IMG/VR virus record: IMGVR_UViG_3300023179_000166
Location: 1 to 48,387 of that record
Length of the DNA stretch: 48,387 nucleotides
Direction: 5' to 3' (one strand)
Source of the DNA: a virus
Every line of letters starts with the position of its first letter. Position 1 is the first letter of the stretch. Under the pieces are notes generated by a model. The model was not told the DNA's origin and searched no databases. It was given only the letters and a program-made list of their open reading frames with translations. The position numbers and the translations under genes were made by a program. Shown here piece by piece: positions 11,266 through 19,326 of the stretch.

Positions 11266-11595
11266 ATGGAATTACTAATAGCTATTGTTGTAATTGGTGG
11301 GCTGGGTTTATTGGCATATCGTTCTATGAACAAAGAAAATAAAGATGGTCGTCATCCATTAGACGCTGTAACAAAAACAGACGAAGCACCGTATAAGGTT
11401 GAGACTCCTGCGACACCCGAGGTTAAGGTTGAAGAACCAGCTCCGGTAGTAGAAGCTGCTCCTGTTGTTGCTGAAACAGCACCTGCCAAGCAACCACGCA
11501 AGCCTCGTGCTCCAAAGGCAGAAAAGCCAGCCGCAAAAAAAGCCGCCCCTAAAAAGGCAGCGGCAAAAACTGCTAAGAAATCAAAGAAAGCCTAA
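11266..11595 (+). CDS. Membrane-anchored, Lys/Ala/Pro-rich protein (histone-tail-like)
   Basis: 109 residues on the plus strand with an AAAGGAA ribosome site. Residues 1-18 form one hydrophobic helix, after which the chain becomes Pro/Glu/Val-rich and ends in a Lys-Ala-Pro tail (KKAAPKKAAAKTAKK) like histone H1 or bacterial DNA-condensing tails. This suggests a membrane anchor with a nucleic-acid-binding tail; that role is inference. Its last 15 nt overlap the 3' end of the UV endonuclease gene on the opposite strand. Confidence 0.75.
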   Translation: MELLIAIVVIGGLGLLAYRSMNKENKDGRHPLDAVTKTDEAPYKVETPATPEVKVEEPAPVVEAAPVVAETAPAKQPRKPRAPKAEKPAAKKAAPKKAAAKTAKKSKKA

Positions 11596-12615
11596 TCTTT
11601 TAGCTTCCGTGGCAAGTTGAAAACTTGCCAAATTCTTAGCTTTGGACTCGCACATCATATCGTGTGTTTCTAAAAAGCTCAGAGCCCATTCGTTAACTGC
11701 TGAATTCCAGTAGAAGTTAGAATGGGCTCTAAGCCTTTGTACCTTATGTCCTTGTTCTAAAAGCAGATGCTTATCAGGCGAAGTTAAAGAATCGTGATCG
11801 ACAAGTATATCTTCTCTACTGACACTATAATGGCAAACAGGGCGAACACCGCGCCAACTATCGACAACCCTTTTAACACGAGCATCTCCTGGCTGGATAT
11901 ACTCGCCCTCGCGAATCCAATGATGGTGAATGTCAAGCACAATAGGCACGACATCGCTAATAGAAAGGCAGTCATTGAGTCCATAGCTTATTTCTTCGTT
12001 TTCGATGGTAATGGTGTTTCTTGCTTCTGGAGTGAGTCTCTTAAGGGCTTGTCTAATACCTTCGGGACCGGCTCTACCCGAGATGTGGACATTGATTTTA
12101 AAGTCCTGAAATTCTTTGCCGTATCCCATCCAACGGGCCATATCCACATGGTATTCAAACTCCTCTATGCTTCGATCGACAATGACCGGATTATCAGAAG
12201 CCAGAACTGTGAATTGACCTGGATGAAAAGAAAGGCGCACAGAACGGCTGCGAGCAAGCTCACCAACCTTGGCAAAATGCCTTTCAGCATAAGCGACAAC
12301 GTCAGGCTGGCGCCAAAACCAACTCCAATTAGGCTCTGTATATACTGGTAGGATATCACTTGATAAACGTACCATTCTAAGATGTTCATCTAAACTACCA
12401 ACCTTTTCAACAAGTAATCTTGTAGATTCTATATTACCTTTCATAAGGTCCCACAGTTTTTCTACTGCCACATCTTTACTTTGTCTATTTAACCAGGCAA
12501 CAGTGGTAGCACCAGTATTGTATTTTTTACAGTCGTCTTTGGGTTTGATACCATCAACTTGACTGGGGTGGTCAATCCACTTACAGGCAAATCCAATTTT
12601 ACCTTTTTTCATCAT
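11581..12615 (-). CDS. uvsE: UV damage endonuclease (UvdE/UvsE)
   Basis: 344 residues, the size of the bacterial enzyme. A TIM-barrel metal-dependent endonuclease that nicks 5' of pyrimidine dimers and other lesions. Signature pieces are IGFACKW at the N-terminus, VRLSSDILP, LSFHPGQF, INVHISG, TIENEE and LDIHHHW, which carry the His/Glu/Asp metal ligands of the family. Its start overlaps the end of the upstream gene by 17 nt. Useful to a phage exposed to sunlight in surface water. Confident assignment. Confidence 0.93.
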   Translation of the reverse strand: MMKKGKIGFACKWIDHPSQVDGIKPKDDCKKYNTGATTVAWLNRQSKDVAVEKLWDLMKGNIESTRLLVEKVGSLDEHLRMVRLSSDILPVYTEPNWSWFWRQPDVVAYAERHFAKVGELARSRSVRLSFHPGQFTVLASDNPVIVDRSIEEFEYHVDMARWMGYGKEFQDFKINVHISGRAGPEGIRQALKRLTPEARNTITIENEEISYGLNDCLSISDVVPIVLDIHHHWIREGEYIQPGDARVKRVVDSWRGVRPVCHYSVSREDILVDHDSLTSPDKHLLLEQGHKVQRLRAHSNFYWNSAVNEWALSFLETHDMMCESKAKNLASFQLATEAKRLGFL

Positions 12616-13066
12616 TATTTTCTGCTACAAGTTTACACATTAATTGAAAATGATTGTAGGCCTTTCGGACACTTTCATTTGCCATAAGTCGGTCTGCTTC
12701 TTTCTGCATTGCTTCTACTGCCCGTTCGCAGGCCTCCCGAGCACTAGGCCATTCTAAAGCACGAGCTTCTGGACCAAAGACTTCAACTAAATGTTCCCAG
12801 GCGGCTTTTTGTTCGGGTGTAATTGGTTTGCTTTTAGGACGTAGATCCGTTGCCGCGACAATAACTTTTGAAATAGCATCTTCGGCAACACGCCCTGCGG
12901 CGATCATAGCCGCATAATTAGGATCAATATTAAACCGCCGACTACTGCCTCCGGGATAAACCATGACCAAGTGATTACCTTTTGGAAACCCATCCAGAAA
13001 TTCGCTATCATATTCGTGAACCGGGACATATTTACGACCAACTTTTTCGTAATAGATCTTTTTCAT
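12599..13066 (-). CDS. Conserved phage hypothetical protein
   Basis: 155 residues, basic N-terminus (MKKIYYEKVGRKYVPVHEYD) and a mainly helical, Lys/Glu-rich C-terminal half. No catalytic motif recognised. First gene of the pair with the UV endonuclease. The 62-bp gap upstream holds TATACT-like -10 sequence but no good -35. Confidence 0.7.
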   Translation of the reverse strand: MKKIYYEKVGRKYVPVHEYDSEFLDGFPKGNHLVMVYPGGSSRRFNIDPNYAAMIAAGRVAEDAISKVIVAATDLRPKSKPITPEQKAAWEHLVEVFGPEARALEWPSAREACERAVEAMQKEADRLMANESVRKAYNHFQLMCKLVAENNDEKR

Positions 13067-13128
13067 TTTGGACTACCAACGATGTTATCATAGTATAGTT
13101 TAACATACCTGCGTCCTAAAATCAAGTG

Positions 13129-13362
13129 TTACCTGCTCAAAGCAGAATAAACTAAAAATTCTTTAAATGCTTTATACACAGCCCGTGCTTCTTGTTCGTC
13201 GGCCTCTACTCTTTTTCCACGAACATAAAACCCGTCTTCGGTGATTTTTAATATTTCATGCTGGCCACCGTGTAAGGTTATAAAAGATGCCTTGTTGGTT
13301 TCACCAACAGTTAACACAGGGTTTGGGACTTCTTTTTCAGTTTCAAAAACTAAAGTGCTCAT
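13129..13362 (-). CDS. Hypothetical protein
   Basis: 77 residues; beta-rich N-terminal two thirds (FITLHGGQHEILKIT, FYVRGKRVE) followed by a helix. No recognised domain. Its ATG overlaps the stop of the 58-aa gene upstream (ATGA), so it is translationally coupled to it. Confidence 0.65.
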   Translation of the reverse strand: MSTLVFETEKEVPNPVLTVGETNKASFITLHGGQHEILKITEDGFYVRGKRVEADEQEARAVYKAFKEFLVYSALSR

Positions 13363-13535
13363 TTTTCAACTTTGGTCAAAGACCACGACCCGTCATTATT
13401 ATCAGTCCATTCCAAGGTATCCCCTTCAAACCAACTCTGCATAGCCAGCATCTCAGCCGGCAAAGGTAGAATCAGTTCACCGGTTTCGGGATCTTCTTCT
13501 ACTGTAATTGTCCAAGATAGCGTTTTATTTTCCAT
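13359..13535 (-). CDS. AbrB-like small protein (swapped-hairpin fold likely)
   Basis: 58 residues. The pattern ITVEEDPETGELILPLP, then MQSWFEGDTLEW and DGSWSLTK, is that of the small SpoVT/AbrB-like or MazE-like beta proteins seen in T4-like phages (expected: a dimeric DNA-binding or antitoxin-like fold). Stop and next start overlap (ATGA). The role is not known. Confidence 0.6.
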   Translation of the reverse strand: MENKTLSWTITVEEDPETGELILPLPAEMLAMQSWFEGDTLEWTDNNDGSWSLTKVEK

Positions 13536-13537
13536 TA

Positions 13538-14119
13538 TTACACCTTATACCACCAGCCGGTGGCAATGTATTTGTTTTGTTTATAAACTGTATTACCTCT
13601 GTGAACATGTGTCAAGCCAGCTGGCCAAATAACCACAGTTCCTTGGGTCGGTCTAATTTTTCGACCTTGATAGAAAAACTCTGTTTCTGCCTCTCCTTCG
13701 GGCATATCGTTTAGATATACCATCCATACCAGTTCTCTATTCCAGGAATCCTGTCCGGCATTAGATTCATAGTGCCAGGTATGATACCCTCCTCTGGGTG
13801 GAGTTTTTTGTATTTTTAAATTACAACGATTGCTTAATCCCATGTTTTTTAATTGAGGGAATTCGTTAATATATTCCATTAAGCAATCATGTATAAGATA
13901 CAACAAGGTCGTACACAAAGGACCTTTTTTGAATCTTTCTTCTTCGAGAAAAATTGCTATATCACGGCGTCCAAATTCGCCGTTATCAAATTGTTTGGTG
14001 TTATTAATAACACCGTCGGCAAAATCTGGATTAGCAATTATTTCTTCAAAGGCTTCGATCACTGAATTGCAGAATTCGGGTGTGCCTTTGTTTGGCCAAA
14101 TTCTAATAAAATCTTCCAT
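13538..14119 (-). CDS. 2OG-Fe(II) oxygenase
   Basis: 193 residues. The C-terminal half has the oxygenase signature: YHTWHYESN (first His and acidic ligand), VYLNDMPEGEAETEFFY, RKIRPTQGTVVIWP, then GLTHVHRG with the distal His, and a 2OG-binding basic residue. This is the family of prolyl-hydroxylase-like enzymes common in marine T4-like phages. The substrate is unknown; a protein (for example a fibre) is possible. Start overlaps the upstream 45-aa gene by 1 nt (TAATG). Confidence 0.85.
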   Translation of the reverse strand: MEDFIRIWPNKGTPEFCNSVIEAFEEIIANPDFADGVINNTKQFDNGEFGRRDIAIFLEEERFKKGPLCTTLLYLIHDCLMEYINEFPQLKNMGLSNRCNLKIQKTPPRGGYHTWHYESNAGQDSWNRELVWMVYLNDMPEGEAETEFFYQGRKIRPTQGTVVIWPAGLTHVHRGNTVYKQNKYIATGWWYKV

Positions 14120-14256
14120 TATTTTTTAATCGGCTCAACAATTCCATATTGCTGATAAAGCCACTTGATAAATGCTTCAATATCTTTGCTTGGGTACGGA
14201 TAGACTTTATAGGCTGTTGTTACTTTTTCTAACCAATCTTTGTCTGTAAGAATCAT
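14119..14256 (-). CDS. Small hypothetical protein
   Basis: 45 residues, KDWLEKVTTAYK...FIKWLYQQYG, predicted helical. It fits exactly between its neighbours (TAATG junction downstream, 3-nt gap upstream), which is the main evidence that it is real. No known motif. Confidence 0.55.
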   Translation of the reverse strand: MILTDKDWLEKVTTAYKVYPYPSKDIEAFIKWLYQQYGIVEPIKK

Positions 14257-14259
14257 AAT

Positions 14260-14451
14260 TCACCAGTGTCTAACTACATTTGCTATAATAAAGAAGCAAG
14301 TAATAGTATGTATTATAACCCAAAAAGTTTTTAGGAATAATGCTATTCTTGCTTCTTTTATACTTAAGATTGGGACATCGGGCCGGTCATTATCTGTTTT
14401 ACCCATCAAATGACCGGTTGCCCTGGCCCAAATTCTCTCAATACTATGCAT
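14260..14451 (-). CDS. Small single-span membrane protein
   Basis: 63 residues with a C-terminal hydrophobic helix (LKTFWVIIHTITCFFIIANVV). The ATG at 14451 overlaps the stop of the YhhQ-type gene (ATGCATAG); an ORF start further upstream would run into that gene and is less likely. Function unknown. Confidence 0.6.
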   Translation of the reverse strand: MHSIERIWARATGHLMGKTDNDRPDVPILSIKEARIALFLKTFWVIIHTITCFFIIANVVRHW

Positions 14452-15070
14452 TAGTTGTTTGAGCGTTTTCAAATTTCTTTTGTAATTTATTGAGTAAAAT
14501 TCCATAAGCCGGAAGTATAACTAACAAACTTACAAGAATTTTGGCCCAACTATTATTTGTAGCAACAATATGCCAATTAGCAGCCATAAACTCATTGGCA
14601 CCGTAGGCAAATGCTGTAAAGAAAAATACATAGGTATCAATGAATGTGCTGACTACACAACTAAGTGCTGGAGCAATCCACCAAGAACTATATTTTTCTC
14701 TGAAATATTGGAAAACATATACATCCAATAAATTGCTGATAAAATATGCTACGCCGGATCCTAACCCAATGCGTAATGCTACTGAATCAGGTGCGCCGCC
14801 TAATTTTACCACGGCCATACTGACTAAGATTGCAGGAATAAACGCTAGATTAATTACTGCTCTACCCGTTTCTTTTCCGATTAACCTAACAGTGAGGTCT
14901 GTTAATACAACCACTAGTGGAAATGTAAAGGCGGCAGCGGCCAGTGGATGACCAAAAATATTAAACTTAAATTGAACAATGTAATTACTAACAGCAATAA
15001 TCACAATATGAGCCAACATTAGTTTATAGGCTAATGCCCGGTCAACACCGGCTAAAATACGATCTAACAT
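14444..15070 (-). CDS. yhhQ: Queuosine precursor transporter (YhhQ/DUF165 family)
   Basis: 208 residues with about six membrane helices. It has family features: N-terminal hydrophobic YKLMLAHIVIIAVSNYIVQ, the TDLTVRLIGKETGR loop, and the FIDTYVFFFTAF helix. YhhQ imports preQ0/preQ1 for queuosine synthesis. The ATG at 15070 is preceded by AAGGAG at good spacing; a TTG 18 nt upstream is less likely. QueD ends just before it, so the pair forms a 7-deazaguanine supply unit, together with FolE at 26337. Confidence 0.88.
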   Translation of the reverse strand: MLDRILAGVDRALAYKLMLAHIVIIAVSNYIVQFKFNIFGHPLAAAAFTFPLVVVLTDLTVRLIGKETGRAVINLAFIPAILVSMAVVKLGGAPDSVALRIGLGSGVAYFISNLLDVYVFQYFREKYSSWWIAPALSCVVSTFIDTYVFFFTAFAYGANEFMAANWHIVATNNSWAKILVSLLVILPAYGILLNKLQKKFENAQTTNA

Positions 15071-15080
15071 AGTTTTCTCC

Positions 15081-15584
15081 TTATGCAAATAGATCTTCGT
15101 TCCATTCTCTATGGCCTTCTCTAAAAGCCATGTTACTCTGTGTCTCTCTAACTTCTACACGGAAACACCATAACCTTTCGGCCTCTCCAGGTCCCCACAG
15201 GTCTGGTATGTAGATTCCATTCACATACTTATATAGCATATCTGCTAAACCTTCGCAACCTAAGCGTGGCAGAATGGTTAATTTTGCCATCTTTTTGCTT
15301 TCTAGCAGTTTGAACGTTTCAAGCTCAGGATCATCTTGAGAAACCAATAAGGTATGATCAAATTGATCTTCGAGTGTCTTTTTTAATTCTTTAAGGCCCC
15401 CATAATCAGCACACCAATTCCTAACGTCGAGATTGTTTGTGCCAAAATAGAACTTCATTGAAAAACTGTATCCATGGATTAGATTACAGTGACTATCAGC
15501 TCTCCATTGCCTGTAGGCACAGGGAAATGAATCGTGATATTCTTTGGTGCTTACATATTTGTAAGTAATAGGTTGTGTCGCCAT
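15081..15584 (-). CDS. queD: QueD-like 6-carboxy/6-pyruvoyl-tetrahydropterin synthase
   Basis: 167 residues. Matches the QueD-like branch with SFPCAYRQWRADSHC, NLIHGYSF, NWCADYGGLKELK and FDHTLLV, ending in EVRETQSNMA (catalytic Glu region). Canonical QueD has H..C..HGH zinc and catalytic residues; here two of the three zinc His positions read Tyr (CAYRQW and HGY). That seems to be a feature of this branch rather than damage, but activity is uncertain. It is preceded by a near-consensus sigma70 promoter (15671-15699). Likely role: 7-deazaguanine precursor for tRNA queuosine or DNA modification. Confidence 0.82.
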   Translation of the reverse strand: MATQPITYKYVSTKEYHDSFPCAYRQWRADSHCNLIHGYSFSMKFYFGTNNLDVRNWCADYGGLKELKKTLEDQFDHTLLVSQDDPELETFKLLESKKMAKLTILPRLGCEGLADMLYKYVNGIYIPDLWGPGEAERLWCFRVEVRETQSNMAFREGHREWNEDLFA

Positions 15585-15670
15585 CTCTTGCCTCCTTTTA
15601 TGTAGCGAGTAAGTTTGATGACATGCAGAATTTATATTGCGGGGTGAACGTCTAAGACCGCATACAGACT

Positions 15671-15699
15671 ATTGTATAGCGTAATATTGGCTATGTCAA
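15671..15699 (-). promoter_or_regulatory. Sigma70-type promoter of queD-yhhQ
   Basis: TTGACA, 17-nt spacer, TACAAT on the minus strand, about 87 nt upstream of the queD ATG. The 118-bp gap holds no gene. Confidence 0.75.
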
Positions 15700-15702
15700 T
15701 AT

Positions 15703-16023
15703 TTATTTGTAATTTTTTTTGACCTCTTCTTTTATTGTTCTGATATCGTTACTGACATCTACCAATAATTCAATCTCGCCGTGCCGTTCACTTAAAATAT
15801 TCTTTAGTACATGCATAGTCCAGTACCACCAACAGATGCCGGTAATTATTAGAACAGATGATATGGCAAGCCATATTTCAAATATATTAAGGCGGACCAA
15901 CTGCTGCCATTCGACTGCTATGCCAAGAATGAATGACACAAATACTACACTGAGTAGCATCCACAATTGTCTTTGTTTTTCGTATTTTTTTATTTTATTT
16001 AAAAATGCCTGAATTTTGGGCAT
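15703..16023 (-). CDS. Two-span inner-membrane protein
   Basis: 106 residues with two hydrophobic helices (about 20-36 and 47-68) and a charged helical C-terminal tail (IRTIKEEVKKNYK). No family recognised. Its ribosome site lies in the 3' arm of a hairpin (16031-16068). Confidence 0.65.
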   Translation of the reverse strand: MPKIQAFLNKIKKYEKQRQLWMLLSVVFVSFILGIAVEWQQLVRLNIFEIWLAISSVLIITGICWWYWTMHVLKNILSERHGEIELLVDVSNDIRTIKEEVKKNYK

Positions 16024-16030
16024 AATAATC

Positions 16031-16068
16031 TCCCATAAGCAAAATTATTTAATAATTATTTTATGGGA
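16031..16068 (-). promoter_or_regulatory. Leader hairpin that covers the ribosome site
   Basis: Minus strand: TCCCATAA at 16061-16068 pairs with TTATGGGA at 16031-16038 (8 bp, plus AT-rich inner pairing). The GGGAG ribosome site of the 106-aa membrane protein begins inside the 3' arm. It may also act as a weak terminator after clpP. Confidence 0.5.
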
Positions 16069-16082
16069 ATTTTCTTGTGATA

Positions 16083-16679
16083 TTATTCCCTATTGGAAAT
16101 GATTCGGTCGCAAAGACCATACTTGAGAGATTCTTCAGCGCTCATGAAGGTGTCACGATCCATGTCCTTTTCAAAGTCAGCGTAAGTTTTGCCTGCGGTA
16201 TTATGAGACACATACAACATAGTCAGTCTTGCCTTCCAGAACATAATTTCTTTGTAGCTAATTTCGATATCTGACGCCATACCACGAGCGCCACCACTGG
16301 GCTGATGAATCATATGCCGACTGTTAGGCAACATAAAGCGTTTGCCCGGAGTGCCTGCCTGTGCTAGAAAACTGCCCATAGAGCAGGCTTGACCCATGAC
16401 ATAGGTACAAACATCTGGTTTGACAAACTGCATAACATCGTAGATGCTCATACCGGCAGTAATTACTCCGCCTGGACTATTAATATAAAAATGAATATCT
16501 TTTTCACTATCAGCACTTTCGAGATGCAATATTTGAGCAACTACAAGGCTAGCACTAACATCGTCTACACTACCGTGTAGAAATACAATACGCTCATTAA
16601 GTAAACGACTGTAAATGTCAAAGGCTCGCTCTCCTTGGCCGGTTTTTTCAACAACCATTGGCACTAGATTATTAAACAT
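16083..16679 (-). CDS. clpP: ClpP-like serine protease
   Basis: 198 residues, the size of mature ClpP. It has IYFINSPGG-type [14 protein letters not shown], the nucleophile Ser in [10 protein letters not shown] (~102), the catalytic His in [10 protein letters not shown] (~127) and an Asp in [12 protein letters not shown]. So the Ser-His-Asp triad is complete. ClpP forms a barrel with ClpX/ClpA; phage copies could redirect host proteolysis or process phage proteins. First gene after the MNEQ protein, 11 nt away. Confidence 0.92.
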   Translation of the reverse strand: MFNNLVPMVVEKTGQGERAFDIYSRLLNERIVFLHGSVDDVSASLVVAQILHLESADSEKDIHFYINSPGGVITAGMSIYDVMQFVKPDVCTYVMGQACSMGSFLAQAGTPGKRFMLPNSRHMIHQPSGGARGMASDIEISYKEIMFWKARLTMLYVSHNTAGKTYADFEKDMDRDTFMSAEESLKYGLCDRIISNRE

Positions 16680-16690
16680 TAATTTTTCCT

Positions 16691-16942
16691 TTATACCGAA
16701 ATTCTTTGTTTTATATTTTCTAAAATTGTCTGTACAACCTGATGATGGAAATTAGCATCATACGGTACACGACAATGTGTCATAGGACAGCTTTTAATTG
16801 AATATATAACAGCATCCTTTACAGTGGAAGCAAACTTCTCTAAATCCTCGGCAGTCCAGGAAACGGTACCGTTGTCCTCGTCATAAGCACCTTGGCAATT
16901 AGGATTAGCCATTTCAGCCCATTTTTTAACTTGTTCATTCAT
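16691..16942 (-). CDS. Small hypothetical protein (MNE.. / late-helix family)
   Basis: 83 residues; N-terminal [12 protein letters not shown] and a central [16 protein letters not shown] helix resemble the MNER(I/L)xEL family at 19327 and 45437-46064, but the HFGVEE tail is absent. Overlaps the upstream gene by 8 nt. Function unknown. Confidence 0.6.
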   Translation of the reverse strand: MNEQVKKWAEMANPNCQGAYDEDNGTVSWTAEDLEKFASTVKDAVIYSIKSCPMTHCRVPYDANFHHQVVQTILENIKQRISV

Positions 16943-17381
16943 TTTCTATTCCTTGTTCGTCGTTGAGGTGTTCGGGTTTGGTATGACGATCACAGGCAGT
17001 ATACAACCAGCCTTGACCTCGAAGCCGCCCCGACTCGCCACAGGTCTCGCATGTATTAGCCGCCCAGCTTTCTGCCATACGGACCATGCCGTCTACAACA
17101 TCATCGCCACCGTGATAATAAAAACGAAGCCCACCAAACTTTTCTTTCACCTGATCGGCTACTACCTGAGAACACCCATCTCCTCTTCCGTACTTATCCT
17201 TTTGCTCCTGCCGCCAGTCTACATGATGTTGAATTTGCCTACATAGGCTATCCAAAATTTTATACCACCCATCTCCGCATTCAAACCCCCAACACATTGC
17301 TGTTTCGTTCATAGGCTTATAACGATCCGCAAAAATCTTAGGATACTTTTCACACAGTTTACGATCGAGTTCTTCTCTCAT
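16935..17381 (-). CDS. Conserved phage hypothetical with Cys cluster
   Basis: 148 residues. Contains WGFECGDGWYKILDSLC, VKEKFGGLRFYYHGGDD and a C-terminal NTCETCGESGRL, a CxxC knuckle that may bind zinc with the later YTACDRHT Cys/His. Proteins with this motif order are widespread in phages but have no known function. Stop/start neighbours overlap by 1-8 nt. Confidence 0.7.
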   Translation of the reverse strand: MREELDRKLCEKYPKIFADRYKPMNETAMCWGFECGDGWYKILDSLCRQIQHHVDWRQEQKDKYGRGDGCSQVVADQVKEKFGGLRFYYHGGDDVVDGMVRMAESWAANTCETCGESGRLRGQGWLYTACDRHTKPEHLNDEQGIENE

Positions 17382-17578
17382 TATTCTTCTCCAAAATACT
17401 TAATAATAAGTGTTATTGCTTCGATTAATTTAATATTACCGGCAACATCGTCGGGATGTAGATACTCGCCTTTTTTAAAATTACGAAGCTCTTTTTTAAG
17501 ATAGCTACGATATTCTTTGAGATTTAGCAAAGTAATACGATCAGCCGTTTCGCCGTCAAGTTCAATTTTCCTTGTCAT
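17381..17578 (-). CDS. Small hypothetical protein
   Basis: 65 residues, charged and helical (RITLLNLKEYRSYLKKELRN). Shares its last nucleotide with the start of the next gene and overlaps the previous one by 17 nt, as expected for a real gene in this operon. No known motif. Confidence 0.65.
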   Translation of the reverse strand: MTRKIELDGETADRITLLNLKEYRSYLKKELRNFKKGEYLHPDDVAGNIKLIEAITLIIKYFGEE

Positions 17579-17822
17579 TTTGTTTACTCATATCGTATTG
17601 TTTTACCATTCGATACAATGGCTCCATCTCTTTGGCAAAATGCTTTGGCATTTCTTCGGTCATCATTTCAAGATGATAATCGTCGGGCCAATGCCGCAGT
17701 AGGCTATGTGCCCTTTGTCGAATAACTTTAGGCACACGGGGAGTCTGGTGAGGACTAAGAAGCTCTATAAGAAACTTCTTAGTGTAAACAAGACTACGAT
17801 AGCGTTCATCGGGCAGAGTCAT
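17562..17822 (-). CDS. BPSL0761-like phage protein
   Basis: 86 residues with MTLPDERYRSLVYTKKFL at the N-terminus and TPRVPKVIRQRAHSLLRHWP in the middle, the hallmark of a small helical family found in many bacteria and phages (BPSL0761-like). Function unknown. Confidence 0.7.
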   Translation of the reverse strand: MTLPDERYRSLVYTKKFLIELLSPHQTPRVPKVIRQRAHSLLRHWPDDYHLEMMTEEMPKHFAKEMEPLYRMVKQYDMSKQNDKEN

Positions 17823-17823
17823 G

Positions 17824-18080
17824 TTAATCCTTAAGAGTGATTAATTTAGATTTAATATCACGATGTTGAACAAAAATAACAGTTTTCCAACCGTCTTTGG
17901 TTTTCATAGGTAGATCTAAGTGTACACTAACTCGAGGTCCTTGGTCAAGACTAACAAGGCTATCATTGCCTACACTGCCAATAAAAGGAATCTTTTTGTA
18001 ATACCCAAAGATACGATCTCCAATCTGGTACTTGGGCTGGTAGGCATTTTTTTTTCAAAGTATTCGGCGTAGTTAGGCAT
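17824..18080 (-). pseudogene. Frameshifted small beta-rich gene (shift in an A9 run)
   Basis: The ATG at 18080 starts MPNYAEYFEKK; a nine-A run (18047-18055) then changes frame, and the other frame continues as NAYQPKYQIGDRIFGYYKKIP... to a TAA at 17824. The total of 257 nt is one base short of an intact 85-aa gene. One more A, or a -1 ribosomal slip on A-AAA-AAA, restores it. The second part has a KOW/SH3-like strand pattern and fits neatly between neighbours, so it is read either by slippage or is a sequencing or true mutation. Confidence 0.65.
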
Positions 18081-18357
18081 TGTCGTAAATCTTCCATCGG
18101 TTTTCTTCATAATCCCAATGTCGATTGTCGTAAATGTTTATCATGATACCATAACCGAACAGAGCTAGTTCTAGGTTAACTCCGGCGTGATCTTGCCGTA
18201 TAGACCATTCGAACTCAAAACGAAACAGCTCACATACCCGAGCAATCTGTAATTCCCAATATTTGTTTTTCAGAAAGAATGAACCACTCCAACATTTTAT
18301 GTTGGAAAATCGGTTCCACCAATACGGGTTACGAATATTGAGGTTAAAGTAAATCAT
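18073..18357 (-). CDS. Conserved phage hypothetical
   Basis: 94 residues, rich in Trp/Tyr/Phe (NPYWWNRFSNIKCW, RFEFEWSIRQDHAGV, LALFGYGIMINIYD). It ends inside the next gene (8-nt overlap) and starts in an ATGA junction. No known function. Confidence 0.7.
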   Translation of the reverse strand: MIYFNLNIRNPYWWNRFSNIKCWSGSFFLKNKYWELQIARVCELFRFEFEWSIRQDHAGVNLELALFGYGIMINIYDNRHWDYEENRWKIYDNA

Positions 18358-18806
18358 GCCTGCTCTTTATCTAGTTTGATAGAACTAAGTCCGGCCATAA
18401 CTTGAAAATTTTCCCAGGCCTTTTTAACAGCAGGATTGGAGTCTAGTTCTTCGCTAGGAAGAACTGCTTCCAGCCAGTAGTAAGGAAAGCGTCGAGGGTG
18501 TGCGCCAAACTTACGGGGCTGGTGAAGTTTGCCCGATTCCCACAGTTCAATGCTTACTGAACGGAAACGATCTTCGTCCTCGTCGGAGTAGCCTGCCCAC
18601 TCTGGATTAGAGCCGCCCATAAAGAATCCAGCCCCGCCGGTAAACCCACTTCTACCACCACCGTAGCCCTGCCAAATGCCCTTCCATTGTTTGTCATCGT
18701 GAGGATCAAAATCCGTGCGAGCAATAATGACCAGTACATCGGCAATATCAACTTTGCCTTCTACAATGTCGCGAACACACCGACTATAACTAAGTCCGAT
18801 CTTCAT
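18354..18806 (-). CDS. Conserved phage hypothetical
   Basis: 150 residues; N-terminal MKIGLSYSRCVRDIVEGKVD and ADVLVIIARTDFDP, then a Gly-rich loop and RFPYYWLEAVLP. Seen in T4-like phages of environmental origin. Function unknown. It lies directly behind the strong promoter at 18836-18864. Confidence 0.7.
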   Translation of the reverse strand: MKIGLSYSRCVRDIVEGKVDIADVLVIIARTDFDPHDDKQWKGIWQGYGGGRSGFTGGAGFFMGGSNPEWAGYSDEDEDRFRSVSIELWESGKLHQPRKFGAHPRRFPYYWLEAVLPSEELDSNPAVKKAWENFQVMAGLSSIKLDKEQA

Positions 18807-18835
18807 AATAAACCTTTTAATTAAGTGATTAGTTA

Positions 18836-18864
18836 ATTATACAAAACTTCTGTACCCGAGTCAA
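18836..18864 (-). promoter_or_regulatory. Sigma70-type promoter
   Basis: TTGACT, 17-nt spacer, TATAAT on the minus strand, upstream of the gene starting at 18806. The -35 hexamer overlaps the TGA stop of the kinase gene. Confidence 0.78.
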
Positions 18865-19325
18865 CTGGCAGTCCAAATTTCTTTAAAGCCTTCTTCTTCA
18901 GTTGGCATTTCAAAACGATCTATCATCCCACGCATAACTTCGTTAGGAATTTCTTTACCAGGTCTGCTGGCTAACCTACTAGCGAGTTCTTCTTTGTTAG
19001 GAGTTGTGAAGACTACAGCAATATGCTCGTAATCGGGCAACATATTAAACTTTCGTCGTCGACTAAGAACGCTGGTGCTGGTTTGATCCCAGATAATATC
19101 GCGTCCTTGACTACGAGCAACAATAACATCTTGACACATAAGATTTACAGCCTCTGGCATAAAATCATTAAAAACTTCACTGTAGGTCTTGCCCTGCGAC
19201 TTGGCATACTGTTCAACATACTGATCAGTTGAAACATAGGTACAATCTTTGGCCCACTCTTGATTGTTGGCCCAGGTACTTTTTCCTGATCCGGGCACCC
19301 CAATAAGTTGATAACACCTTGGCAT
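18861..19325 (-). CDS. P-loop kinase (polynucleotide-kinase-like)
   Basis: 154 residues from the ATG at 19325; the longer open frame upstream belongs to the next gene. Walker A is GVPGSGKST (~8-16). DIIWDQTSTS and FNMLPDYEHIAVVF follow the T4 Pnk kinase-domain type (AAA_33), with an Arg-rich lid (SRLASRPGKEIP). It could phosphorylate RNA/DNA 5' ends or a nucleoside. No phosphatase domain is present. Confidence 0.8.
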   Translation of the reverse strand: MPRCYQLIGVPGSGKSTWANNQEWAKDCTYVSTDQYVEQYAKSQGKTYSEVFNDFMPEAVNLMCQDVIVARSQGRDIIWDQTSTSVLSRRRKFNMLPDYEHIAVVFTTPNKEELASRLASRPGKEIPNEVMRGMIDRFEMPTEEEGFKEIWTAS

Positions 19326-19326
19326 A

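Noticed and set aside
11784-12389. Alternative-frame ORFs inside the UV endonuclease gene
   Set aside because: The annotated frame matches UvdE from end to end.
13087-13120. Promoter in front of the 155-aa gene
   Set aside because: TATACT-like -10 present, but the -35 (TTTAGG) is poor, so I did not list it.
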